From: Beta vulgaris subsp. vulgaris
Taxonomy: Eukaryota > Streptophyta > Magnoliopsida > Caryophyllales > Amaranthaceae
Assembly: GCF_026745355.1 (NCBI RefSeq)
Contig: NC_079209.1
Coordinates: forward strand, 41,909,035-41,973,034
Length of the DNA stretch: 64,000 nucleotides
Reading direction: 5' to 3'
Part shown: positions 45,287 to 58,200 of the stretch, piece by piece
How the letters are laid out: each line of letters begins with the position of its first letter
How positions within the stretch are numbered: position 1 is the first letter of the stretch
Notes under the pieces: model-generated
What the model was told of the DNA's origin: nothing
The model's input: only the letters and a program-made list of their open reading frames with translations
Databases searched by the model: none
Made by a program: the position numbers and the translations under genes

Positions 45287-45689
45287 TGATGTGGTCTGAC
45301 GAGTTGTATTGTGTCAGACGAGTCTGACACAATACCTTCTCTTCTCAAAATTATCAAGGAAAAACACTTGAAGATCCTCCTTGGAGTCCTTCCAATTCCC
45401 TTCCATATCCTTGACTGATTGAACTTTGTTATGAGAATTTCAAGTCTTGACACTTTTATAGAAGAATGATGTTGTTTGATCTCCTAGGCTATGCCATGTT
45501 GATTTGGTTCTTTGCCTCCAATAAATCCATTATTTTGAGTTAATGATGTTTTTTACATTTTCAGGTTGTTGTTGCTCTTCTATCGCTTGAGATTGATTAC
45601 TAAGGTTTTGTTGTTCTTGAGTGAGCTCTGTACTAACTTGTTGTCAATTGATGAAATTAGTATTTTTCAACTCTAGGCACCAAGTTCGA

Positions 45690-45905
45690 ATTTTGTCGAG
45701 GTAAAGTTGAAGCTTCCTTTGTAAAATATAGGCTAGGGAGCCTGAGTATGCATCTTTCCATCGATCTTCAATAATACAAATAACCTCTTTTTGATCGAGG
45801 CAAAGTTGAAGCTTCCTTTGTAGAATATAGGCCAGGGAGCCTGAGTATGCATTTTTTCCATCAATCTTCAATAATACAAATAACCTCTTATTGATCGAGG
45901 CACCA
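45690..45905. repeat. tandem duplication of about 105-110 bp inside the minus-strand LINE
   Basis: Two copies share GAGGCAAAGTTGAAGCTTCC, GGGAGCCTGAGTATGCAT and CAATCTTCAATAATACAAAT. In the LINE frame this doubles the block AYSGSLAYILQRKLQL. Confidence 0.75.
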
Positions 45906-48780
45906 TGCCTCAAAGCTTATATGACCTTTTCCTTTTTGGGTTTATTTCAAGTACAATTGGATTGTGATCCGAAAACAGAATGAGGAGGTTTTAAAGAGTA
46001 GCATTTGGGAATGTGTTTTTTCAACCATTGTTGTTAAATGCCTTATCTATTCTTTCATAGATAGCATTATCACCCTCCCTGTTATTTGTCCAAGTGTATT
46101 TCACCCCATGAAAATGTATTTCGATTAGTTTGTTTTGTAGTCTCCAGTTGAGAAAATTATTTGCACCTTTTAAGTATCTAGTGCCTCCAAGTTTTTGATC
46201 TTTGTTTTCAACTTGATTAAAATCTCCTATTAGTACCCATCTCCCTTGATATGCATTGATTGATTCAGTCAAATAATTTCAAATGGTGCTTTTTTCCGAA
46301 GAGAGACAGGTGAACTGTAGAGAAACACTATGTAATAGTCATTACCAGCAAGACCATTAACCTTACAAACTATTACATTTTTGTAAATGGAAATAATACT
46401 AACAACTACTTGTCGACCCTAACAAACAAAGAGCGCCCTGCTCTTATTGTCATCATTACATCCCATACACCCTTGGAACCCAATATTCATGAAAGCTGAC
46501 TCCAAAAAAAATTTTGACACTTAGTTTTAAAAAGAAAAATAAATCTACTTCATAACTACTAGCCGTACTAGATATGAACTTTACGAAGGGGTTATTCAAG
46601 TCATTTATCCCTATACAGTTCCAGCTTAAGGAAATCATATGATTGGTGAAGGTTGTGGGTCAGCCGAACCTCCAACTATCTTGACGACATCGCAAGGAAC
46701 GTATTATGTGGATTTTCCTTTCTTTGGAGTGCATTCTTCAAGGGTGTTGTTGGTTCTTGTACTCTTGCTTGACTGGTCATCCTCTTCGTCACTCAGCACA
46801 TACTTCATCACCGATTTCCCTTTTGTGTGTTTTGATCCTCTTTGGCATCTCTTCAAAATCCATATCATATATTTCCGCCAGCTTTTCAATCAGATAGGGA
46901 AGGTTTGGGTAAGATCGAATTATTTCGCTCTCCTTCACTTATCTAATGCTTTGGACTAGGTAGCCTACTAGGAGCCATGGGCGTTTCCTGGGAGTTTTTT
47001 TAATGATGATGGATAGATTGGGCCATAAGGATCATTGAGCATAATTATGTTTGAGTTTGGGAATATCTCAGTAGGTGGAGGAAATTTGTTAAGGTCCATT
47101 GTTGATTCCGGAATTTCATAATACCACTCTTCCAAAGGGAAGTCTAATAGAGCCGAAGTGTAGGAGCTTTAAGATTTTGGGGAGTTTGGTGGTGGGTTTG
47201 AAAAAGTGATGTTATTTGAGGAAGAGGTCTGGGAGAAACTAGCTTCCAGTTGGGTCGAGATTTGGACTTGGGCTTCAATAGCCTCGTTGACAGCAGGTCA
47301 ATCTTCCCCAATTCATCCCAAGATTCAAACGAGACGAACTTGCTTGGTGACTAGGCTGGGATTGGAGGAAATGGGCCTTCAAATATTTCTTGAATTGGGG
47401 AAAGATTTGTTGGTTGGTTAAAGACATTGTTCAATTCCATGTAGTTTGAAAACCCAAAAGGAATATATGGTTAAAGACATTGTTCAATTCCATGTGGTTA
47501 AAGACATCTTGAGCAAATATATTGTAGAAGATATGGAAGTAAATATTCCCGTATAACATGGAGACAAAGTGCTGAAAATTACAAGAAGTGTCGAATTTGC
47601 CCTCCCTAAGCGTGAGTAATTCTAGCTATTAGAATTATGAGAGATAGACTCATAGGAGTATCAAAGCACTTACTTATAAAATTATCTGCTTCCCAGCCTG
47701 CAAATTTCCTCTTTGCTTTACTTTGGGTGTTGCATTTCATTGATGAGTAAAATTTGCAAGCTGTCCAATCACTCCTCCATTTTATCCAGGATGAACCCTT
47801 CAAATCTTGATAATGGGAAAATGATCTTGAGTATGATCCGTCATTATCTGAGTCTCGTTGATGTTGGTCATTATTGTTTGGAGGTCCATCTTGATTTCTC
47901 GAGCTACTTGGGTTGCTAGACGACGAATGATCCTGTGTATCATCATCATATTCTAATAGTGTTTTCTCCGATGGACTATCTCCTTCTTCATCTCTATCCC
48001 ATGAATAATTGACCAGATTGATTGTCGTAGTTCTGTTTCTCTCCACCCTTTTGAGACTAACCAGCTTATTGGTAAAAAGGGAAAGAATGTTGGTGAAACA
48101 TATGGTTGATCAACTCCTTGACCCATATTTTCCATCACTGTTTCAAAGTGCATCCTCGCTATATCCATCAGTATTCTACATATTGGCTTCTTGCGCCCTA
48201 TTCTTCCACATTTTGCACAATAAATGATATTCCTTTATATCTGAAATGGACCCATTATGGTCCTCCATTCTCATATTCAAAGAAAAATCCTAGGACGAGT
48301 AGATTGTTTATTGGAATGACCACCTTTGCTCCTAGATAATCCTTAAACCCTAAAGACGTTGATTTGTTGTCAAAGTATAGGACACGTTTCTATTCTTTGA
48401 AGAGTTTGCCTTGCTATGTGAAATTTATTGTACAAGAGTGGTAATCCTTCTATTTTTGTCCAGACTAGTGCTTTATAAGGTTGAAACGATGCTCTTGCAC
48501 TGGAGTGGGTAAAAAGGAAAAGAGCACCTTGGAAGCTAGTAGAGCCAAGAGCTGACAAATTCTTTTTATCTCTTGCATCAAGACAAAAGAAGAAGAACTT
48601 ACCTATTTTTTTTAATGGAGATTTCATCATGGGTTGTCCAATGAAAAAGGACTCATTCCTCAATAGTACTTTCCTAAAAATCTCTAAGGTCTTTCACTTT
48701 CCCTATTACCGCATTTAGAAGGAAATTATCTTCAGAGACTAGATCTCCATCTTAAGCGGAAAAACGAAATTACCAATATA

Positions 48781-49789
48781 AAATTTCATTGTAACAAAAA
48801 CTTTGAAATGCCATAAACCCATAAGGCCATAAGTCCATAACCTTGACTTAAACTTTCAAGGTTAGCAACGGAGCAAATTTTAATCGATTATTTTATCACA
48901 TAATTTATCAAGTTCTACTCTGCGAGTTAACAAAAAAATGATATAAACAATAGTCATAAAATATAAAGGTTGTCAAAGCTGAAATCTTGGAAATCAAGCA
49001 GGTTCTTCAATGAGCAACGAATTGCAAGAATGCCCTTCAAGAACTAATGGAGCCGAACAAGTTAAACCATGAATTGCAGCGCATTCCGTAAGCCAATAAA
49101 AGAAGCCACACCTATGTTTGAAAGACCAAAGCATTTTCAACTGCAGAAGCTTTTGCTTGAAGGACGATGCCTTTCAAACTTTAATTTGTTAACGGAATTG
49201 TATGAATTTCTGAAATTGGGTGCTCAAAATAATTACAGTACTGCCGTAGCTACCAGAAACATAGTTCAAGCAAGGTTTCTTAGAGAACCAATGCTCTCTA
49301 TTAGGTAGTCTTTCTAGCACAAATTCTATCTAATGCCGGTATTATAACCCCCCTCGGGATCCCTCCCAAGTCCCAACAAAAAAAGGTTCAGAAACCACAA
49401 TTACATTCAAAAATGTTTTGGATCATTCTAAGCGTTGGCGATGCTTTTGAAAATATTAAGTCCAACTTTTTTGAGAGAGAACATCACCGAAAAATCCAAA
49501 ATAATTTTTTCTTCTCTGTCTCCAGCGTTGCCAACCTTCACAATTACCCTATCATGTTCCAACTAATTTTACTTTTCTATTGAGTAAACTTAAAAGAAGA
49601 TACAATTTACAAAACTCAGTTGTCACCTATACAGATTCCTCTGATCTCAGCGTGAAATCACTCAAATCCGAACAAGATTGGGCCCACCAAAAATAAGAGG
49701 GAAACCATAAAACAAAAAGACTGTACAATAAGCTATACACACAAAAAAAAGGATCAGGAAAAATCACAGAACGTTTTTATTGTTTGTCA
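48781..49789. other. intergenic DNA with the GRV2 3' untranslated region
   Basis: No gene-like frame stands out. The part next to 49790 should be the transcribed 3' end of GRV2 on the minus strand. Confidence 0.4.
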
Positions 49790-52700
49790 TTATTGGTACA
49801 GGTCCTGCACTCCATTAGTTGCAGATGGAGGTGACCTTGCTATGGAAGGTTGTGACGGAGGTGCAGTTAGGGCATACGTCAGTCTTGAAGAATCGCTCTC
49901 AATTAGGCCAGCAACACCAGCAGCAGCAGATTGGGCATTAGAAGGAAGAAAGAGGTCATGCCTTTGATCTTTGTAAGCACTCCATACCTGCAAAAGGTAG
50001 TCATGCAGCAACTTTCAAGAACATCCCCTTAATAATATTGTATGTACATAGGTCAGACAGGCCACTGAAGTACCTTAAAATGGAAGAATTAGATATACGT
50101 ATCACCTTCAGATGGTGCCAGCAATTACATTACTCGACTTATATATATATAGGGGCAAGATCACATGAGAATGCTCCTTACATGAGAAATGAGAATGAAT
50201 CTCAACCACACGATTGGATTAGAGTTACAACACTTGTTCATTAGAGTTATACCCCTCCTAAAAATTTTGAGCCCAAAAAAAAAAAATTTTTTTGAATTAT
50301 TTTTCTTATAATTTTTTTTGGAGTTACATCACTTATTCATAAGAATTATAGCGAGTAAATTTTTTTTCTCATTTCTCATGTGAGTATGCATTCTCATATG
50401 AACTCACTTCTATATATATATATATATATTGTGTGTGTGTGTGGAAAGGAGGGAGTCAGTATTTTATATACTACAAAAGCTTCATTGTTCCTACAAGTAC
50501 TAATTCAAAAGCTTAGTTTCATCTGGCTTTATTTTTGTAGCTTTCAGCCCAATGTTTTCACTCTTCGGTGTAGTAACTGTGTGTCATGCAAACCCCCCTC
50601 CTCATCAGAAGAGAAAGATACCAAAAAAAAAAAAAGCAAACTTACATCAGAGGCATCTAATATCTCACGCACACTACTGCAGTGAGCTCCTTCTGTGGCA
50701 AATGCATGCAATACCTGGATCAGCAGCATAAAAGATAAAACATATGTTAGACAGTCATAACAAGTAGAATATGTGCCAAACATTGTGTAACAGAATTGGT
50801 GAAGTGAATTTGACCTCACTGGATCAAATTTAAAGCCGAAATTTTTCCCGCAATTAAAAGGTTCTCATTTATCCTATACAGGGAAGTGCTGCTAGGGGTA
50901 GTGTGAATATATATATTTTTTTGACGAGCAACCTGAACTCAGTCAGCTAAATCTCATGTCTGTTCCTTAAGCGAAAAAATGAAGCGAGCTTGAACAAGTT
51001 TTAGTGCTTGGTCAATAATAAAGCTTCAGTCAAACAAAAACCAAAAAAAAAAAAAACAAACAAAAGGTTGAAGTCTTCTATACAAGCATAAAGATCCTAA
51101 TTTACGTCTCTTCATGAACACTTTTTTCGTTCAGAAACATGATTCATGAATGCCTTGTTAATTCATGTTCAAGAGCAAAAGGTCCATTTATGCTTAAACC
51201 TAGTTCAGTTGTTCATTAAAGTTATACTTCCATTGTTTCCAAAGTGCAACAGTTTGACTTTCATGCTTGCCAAGCACAACTTTGACCATTAATTTCTCTA
51301 ATCATCTACTTATAAAAAATTATAAAAAGTTGATATTGCAAAAATATTCATTGAAACAAATCCAACAACATATTAAATGACAATTTCTGTTTTTATAAAT
51401 CAGTAAAAGAAATTTGGTCAAAGAGAGGTGTGTGGAAGTGCAAAACTCAAAGTGTTGCACACTTGCACTTAACTTTTTCCTATGAATTCATTTTTAAATC
51501 ACAGTAATTATTGGTACACTATGTATCTTTACTTGTATTGATACTGTAAAACTATCTATACAGAGAATACTTGAGTTTATTAAAGTCAAGCGTTAGAGAA
51601 CTGTGAAAGCACAAAGCTCATCTTAATTGAAACATAAGCTACGCTCGATCACTCTAATTGCTAAAAGAACTGAGCCTAGATAAGGTTTTAGCTCAATTGA
51701 AAGCTAAAACTCGAACCTATAATCAATTCCGTTCGAGTCATATGAGCTTGATTATTAGCAGACTTTTAGTAGGCTCATAAACGCTTAGGTTGTGGTCTCC
51801 GTCACACTTTACATCTCCAGATTAGTTGTTTTAACCATAATAAAGTACCCAACCTCGTACCACTTCAGACACACAAGAGCACAGTACTGGAGTGCTTGAC
51901 ATATCTACATATCAGTGGATGAAAAGTTCCATGTAAAACATGCCCAGTACTGTCATGCAGCACAGTATGTCACAGTTGCTCATAGTCAAAACACACATGA
52001 ATGAGTATGAATTCAGTCTGAACTACTGAATTATCCATGAATCCAATCCTGCTAAGTTCGCTTGAGGCCAATATTTAATCAGTCCAATCTTGCTAAGTTC
52101 ACTTGACGCCAATATTTAATCCTATCTGATTAAAAATATAAAGTCTACCTATTACTTTGACACTAAAATCAAGCAATCTTCATTTCAAGAGAGAGCCCAC
52201 ATGTAGATTTGAATCCAGAGAAAGCCGCAACAGAGGTAGATAGGCATAATTGCATAGATGTCATGCTCTAAAACTAATAAAGTTCAAACATGTACCTGCG
52301 TAAATTTTATGAATTATGCAACTAAGACTTTTGATGTTATTTGACGTACAATAATTTCTATATGCCTATTATGGATTTGCACCCCATTTATGGGATCAGA
52401 TCAATACGTTCTAAGAAAAAAGATTTGAATATTAATCTCATCGATCTCATTGTTTTCATTTATCAACTGAATTTTTAATTTTTTAACTCCTAGTTTGGAT
52501 TTCAGCAATACTTCATAAAATATTAGTCCACAAGTACTCTGAACTTTGTAAAGTCCTATGTATTAGCTACTAATGATTGGATTTCATCCAAATAAAAGGT
52601 ACTTTATACCTTGTTTTCATTAAATGGAGACACAATTATGAAAATAACACAGAAAAATCCTCATAAGTTCAAACACTAAGTTCAGACTTCAGAGCCATAA

Positions 52701-52862
52701 AATTATAGATAGATATAGGTATAATCAAAGTAGAAGAAGAAACCGCTATCTTACACTCCCATCATAATCCAATATTGATATCAGAATCAAATAACCTCCA
52801 TTTCAAAGAGGTTGTCCAAATCCAACTTCCTTTGTGAAATTTGTAAATCTTCTACAGTACTT

Positions 52863-52904
<42 letters not shown>

Positions 52905-55265
52905 AGTGAACTCCAAACAAATTCAAAATTTTGAAGAATACTTCTATGTCATGAACAAAAAAAGTCAATTAGGATGATGAAGGTTTTTCGGAGTTCAGTC
53001 TCTGTGAGGCTTCAAATTACTGTGAAGAGGGTGGAGCAAATATGCAGACTTTGCTGTGGCCACCGAGAAGTTTCCATCTGAAAGAAATGATGTCTTTAAC
53101 TGCATGGAAGTGTGAAACAAAGTAGCTCTAACTAAGAGTAGGTCATGTAGGATAGCAAAGTGTAGGACATGACTCCACTGGCAAGCAAACTTGGGATGAT
53201 ATGACTCCACTGGCAAGCAAACTTGGGATGTGCTTATAGCAAAGTGTAAGACACTCTTTGCTCTGATTCATCAACAAATTTCTAAAATGGATAAGGATGA
53301 GCTGGCATTGGTTGGAAATGAATACAAGCACAAAGAAAGAAAAAAAAATTAACTCTTTGTTTTTATAAAGAAAAAAGGAGCTGAGAGCTGTCCATGATGT
53401 TGGAGAGTATATATTGATCTTCTGGTAACAGAGATATCTAATTTGTGAGGAGTGGCCATAACAGGAAATGACTCTGAAAACTGACATGAAGTCGGACCTC
53501 AGTTGCTATGAGAAAAATAGTTGCACAACATGTCTATAGTTATGGAGCTGACTTGTTTCTCAACTGGGATGTATGTCTTTATACTAGGCTCCTTTTAGTG
53601 AATATTGTTCAGTCTAGCACATCACTCAGGTATGGTTTGGGACCCAGGATGTGTTTACTTGAGATATAGTTCAAACAGGCCCTGCATGAGGAGCTCACCC
53701 CTCTCTGTCTCACTCACACAGATGCACACAACAGATGCAAGTATGCAGCATAACTTAACGTCACTGGAAGGCCATCTAGTCACTGGCGCATCAAGGCTCT
53801 ACAAACTTGTCACTTTAAGAGTGCGAAACCCCACATCAACCCCCCCCCCCCCCCCCCCCTTCAACCCATTTTCTAAACACTTTTCTTTTTCATGAACTTT
53901 TCTTGAATAACCCTCAATACAAGTGAAGCTTTGCAAGCTATTGCTTTTGCAAAACTATGAATATGGTCTGCCAGTTAAGACGTGTCATTTATTTAAAGTA
54001 AAGCACACAACAGAAAGATGTGTGGTTCATGGTATATAATGAGAGAGGTCAACCAAAATCATGACCTGTTGGGAAACAGGGTGACATAGTTTTCGAGTTG
54101 AGCTCAAAAGAAATTATGCTTGTGATAAACAAACATAGAATAACTACAAACCTCAACAGCAAGCACGCGGCCAATTGATGCTTCAGATTCATTCCACTTC
54201 ATTTGTGAGCAAAGACCATTCCTTCCACCAGCTCGCCAGTCAAGAAGACCAAGGAGAACTTCAACAAGACCAACCCTTAACAAACAAGAACGCACTGATA
54301 AGAATACTAATTGTACCTTATTTATCCAGGCAAAAATAAAATCAAAGGCCACAAGAAAAGTAAACAGTTCACTAAAAGGAGCGTTTAGTAACACATTTTA
54401 CAATTGTTCTTTCTTTCCACAAAATTATATGAAAGCAGCTCAGAGACGTTGCACTTTTCCCACCTCTTAAGTTAGAAACGACTCATTCTTTATCTTTGTC
54501 AGCCATTTAAAAAGTTAAAACTTCCAAATTAAAACAGATTGATGTCATAACTTCTGTTCAGCAAGATAAACCATATTTGTTGCCTAAGGGAACAGGGACA
54601 TGTGAGCAAGTTGTATAGTAAGCTGCTTCTAATAATCCACAAGAAACAAATCTTTTGGTACCCTATCAGCCTTTCCTGTCATCAAATAATCTTAAAATTG
54701 CTTAACAAAAAAATTGATCTAGATAAAAAGCAAGAAAAACTGATTATAAGGAAACCCAGTCAGGAAAAGAGAGAAATGACACATTGATGGCAAAAAGGAA
54801 ATGTTTGGAATATCCAAAAGATGCTTTTGGGATTTGTTTTGCTTGTTTATTCGTCCTTTGTTATGGTTTAACACCTTCCCTTATCTTTCTATCATTTTTT
54901 TTGGGGGGGGGGGGGGGGTGCAGGGAGGGGAGGAGGGGGGTTAGAAATTGGATACCTAGGGTTAAAATGGCAATGGGTTAGGTTCAAGTTGGCATAAACA
55001 GGTTCAAAAGCAAAAGTCAAGCATCAGTCCATCATAAGACATTCACCATTTAACTGTTGCCCAAAAGCAGTTTACTTCAGAAACTTACTTTAGCCCTTGT
55101 GCCACAAGTGCATCACGAGCACGATTTCCGGCAACTACAACACGTTTGAGAGTCTCAAGGGCCAATATGCTTCCACCTTGCCATCCGATGGCTTTCATCA
55201 AAAGTGGGACCACCTGCAAAGATAAGAAGTGAAAAGATTGAGCACATGAACATATTTCAAGGCCT

Positions 55266-55296
<31 letters not shown>

Positions 55297-58200
55297 GGTA
55301 AGAGCTAATATTCACATAAACGTAAGTTCCCCTTCTTAATACAACTTTCAGCATGGATATAATAAAGTACATCAAGTATTAGAAGTGCGCATGTTGAAAC
55401 ATGTGCCACACTATAAGAAACAGTTTATGCAGACAATTCAGTGAAAGCGAATTCACAAGCATGATGGCATTGAAGAACAAATATTATATTTTTGCACATA
55501 ATACAGTTTACCTCATTAAAGATAAAGAGAACAGACCATATCACAACATTAACATTGTTGCGTGTTTATCGTTAAGACGTTTTGGGGACGGGGGTCACGT
55601 TTTGGGGACGGGGGTCAAGCGGGAAGAGATGGCAATGTAACCAAGTTACCTGAGGAGTCCCTACACTAGTTGCAGCCATAGCTTCAGCACATGTCGTACT
55701 AGCTGCAAGCTGATGCAACACACGCAAACAACTAAGACGAATTCGTTCTCGTGGAGTTTGTTTATTAGGCTGTGATGAAGCATCTTCAGTATCGTAACTA
55801 CCATCAGCGTCATAGCTTCCAGTTTTAACATCAATTGAAGCCATGGACTCTCTCCTTCCTTCATAAGCCATTGCAGCAACGAGCTTTGGCACATACCCAA
55901 GATATCCTACATGATCTGAAAGAGCAGGGTGTACCCGGAGCAGTGATACAAGTGCAGCGGAAAGAAGCAGAGGGAGTTCAGGATCAGCAGCTTGCGTATC
56001 ATAATGTGTAGCCGCCACAGACGAAACATACTGGTCAAGGAGACCTTCTAAAAATCTTTTTGGGTTTCTAAGAGGGAACTTGGGATCCTTCAAGAATAGT
56101 CTCACATATATTCCTCCAACCTGTGTACAAAATATCAATGTCTTCACTAACAAAAGACTATACAAATTACATTATGTATGCAGGATTGCATACCTGTGGC
56201 TCATCTCTCATATCTTGCTGGCTCGATGCTTGTTCAGGTACATCCCAGTCAATAACTGGACCCTTCATCTGTTCTTTATACAAATCTGAAGCCATAGTAG
56301 CAATTTGCGCCGATAAGGAAGCTGCCATAGCTGGTGTCCAGACAAGTTCTGGTGTCTCTGTTGTTTGATCAAGGGCAGAAACCACAGCTTCACCTGGACC
56401 ATCTCTGATTATTGATACCAGACCATCTGGAAAGAATCTTGCCAACGTTATAGCAACTCGAGGGCCATGCATGGGCTGGCCAACAAGCCTTCCTAATAAA
56501 GAGGCAGCTGCAGCTCTCTGCGGCAAGGGAATTTCTTCTGCACAAGATCAAGTCACTATAAAAAAATGCCACCTTAGAGCAAACTCTAATTCTAGTTAGT
56601 CCAATATTACCTTGCAATGGCAGCAGAAGTTCAAGAATGTAAACTACTCCACCATGCTTCGCAGCAGCCCAAGCGAGTTCCGATGTGCTTGCTAAGGCTG
56701 AAAGAACATGAAGAGCTCCTTCACGACAGCTTGGAGAAGAATGGAGCATTTGGAGTAGGAGAAGAAGACTGGATCCATCACCAACCATAGCTTCTAAACA
56801 GGGAGCATATGCAGTCAAGAGAGACAGCACATTCAAGCATAGTTGAGAAATGCCAGTATTGGATGCATCAGAAACAGAAAAACATTCGAACAGAGGCAAC
56901 AGCCTTTCCTTGATGGAAAAAACGGAAGCCAAATTTGGATTACTAGTCAGCAGGTTCTGCAACACAAGTAATTTATTGTGAATACAATTAACTGCAGGCT
57001 CACACATTATTCTTATACACAAAAGTTGATTTACCTTAAGCGAAGTTAACACGGAGCGAAGATGTTTCAGCATACTTGAATCATCCTCCTGTGAGACCCT
57101 CTCATCAGAGACGACTACAGAATCATCAGTGCTTGTCTGCTGACCATATGATGGATCTTCCATTTCAGTTGCTGATTTAAATTTATCTGTGGAGATACTC
57201 AGATCTTCATTACTGGCAAGTAAAGAAGCTGCAGTGCTTTGCGCATGTACTAGAGAATATATATAATCCACTAGGGAAATACAGAAAGCTTCTGGTTCAC
57301 TGATCTCAAAATCTGGTTGGTCATTATAGACCCTCAAGTAAACATTACCAACACAGAGCTCCTTGGATAGAGAAGTATATGAGAAGTCATGAGCATCTTT
57401 TAGATCATATGATCCATCAGGACCCTGTGATGTACGCTGGTCCTCAACAAACTTCAACAGTTCCGAACGTGTTGAAGAATTCCATATAACCTGTACATAA
57501 AAAAGTAGGACCTTTTAGAATCCACAAGCAAGTCACCATTATGTCAAGAACAACCGGGTGAGAAGAATATGATTTTTATCACGGCTATTCTCTAAAATCC
57601 CTTAGAACTCACTATTCTCTAGGGGAACGGCTCACTATTAATTCCGTGGTTTAAAGATTTGTTGATTAAGGCTCAAACTCAAAATATCACATGCAAAATT
57701 AGCTTTATGTTTAAAAGACATGTTCTGCAAATGAAAGGGTAAGTGAACATAAACCTCACCACCCCTAGGCTGAACATCTTGTTGGAGAAATTGGGCTTAT
57801 GATATGGCTTAAATAAACTGAACATATGGTACATAGTTATGGCATTATAGAATTCATAAGTAAATAACTTTACACGATCTACTAATTAACAAATTTATTA
57901 ATCAATAAAGATTAATTTTATGTGAAGTTAAAAGGTCGATGAAACTTAGTTAAATAGAGGTGAATAAATAGATATGTTGGTGGATATTGTTATTGTCTTC
58001 AATTGAGGTGAGAGAAAGAAAGACCATGATGCTTGAAGGGAGAACGAAGAAAGAAGAATAAAGAAGGAAAAGAAAACATTATTATACGTAGTGGACCCAA
58101 TCTCAAGGAACAAAAACGAAGTCACTTGAGACAAACTGAAGGACCAATCTCAAGGAACAAAAACAAAGTCACTTGAGAGAAACTGAAGCAGATAGATCAG

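Larger units (their letters stand above)
44338..45341. mobile_element. Mutator-like non-autonomous element (1004 bp) with self-complementary termini
   Basis: A perfect 9-bp duplication TTCTCAAAA flanks it (44329-44337 and 45342-45350). The left terminus is GTGAAAGTATTGGGTCAGAC and the right, reverse-complemented, is GAGAAGGTATTGTGTCAGAC. Each terminus is itself a hairpin: AAGTATTGGG pairs with CCCAATACTT on the left, and GTATTGTGTCAGAC pairs with GTCTGACACAATAC on the right. The interior has an ATC microsatellite and two minisatellites. No transposase. Confidence 0.83.
42721..48780 (-). mobile_element. decayed full-structure LINE (ORF1, endonuclease, RT), 3' end missing
   Basis: Reading the minus strand from 48780: ORF1 remnants (48663-48370 with KALVWTKIEGLPLLYNKFHI; 48168-47606, acidic and Ser-rich). 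The endonuclease start is at 46638 (SLSWNCIGINDLNNPFVKFI), with GRWVLIGDFNQVENKDQKLG and GVKYTWTNNREGDNAIYERI at 46272-46021. The RT is at 43869-43648 (KIDLIKTYDRIRWNFVEAM), and downstream pieces lie at 43369-42754 (YLGFPEEVNGRN, DMRGLGMRNISCVKKSLLF). RNase H and poly(A) are absent. Frameshifts and stops are common, and a Mutator-like element splits it at 44338-45341. Confidence 0.8.

Noticed and set aside
45079..45453. Open frame of 124 codons with repeated FFQLV units on the minus strand
   Set aside because: It is the translation of the 21-bp minisatellite in the Mutator-like element. There is no gene context and the reading frame follows the repeat period.
47206..47421. Plus-strand 71-codon frame
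   Set aside because: It lies opposite decayed LINE ORF1 sequence. No independent support.
56390..57457. Single long frame of 355 codons read as one exon
   Set aside because: Family comparison places a 78-nt GT-AG intron inside it and an exon end at 56611. The C-terminal residues after LLLPLQ are intron.
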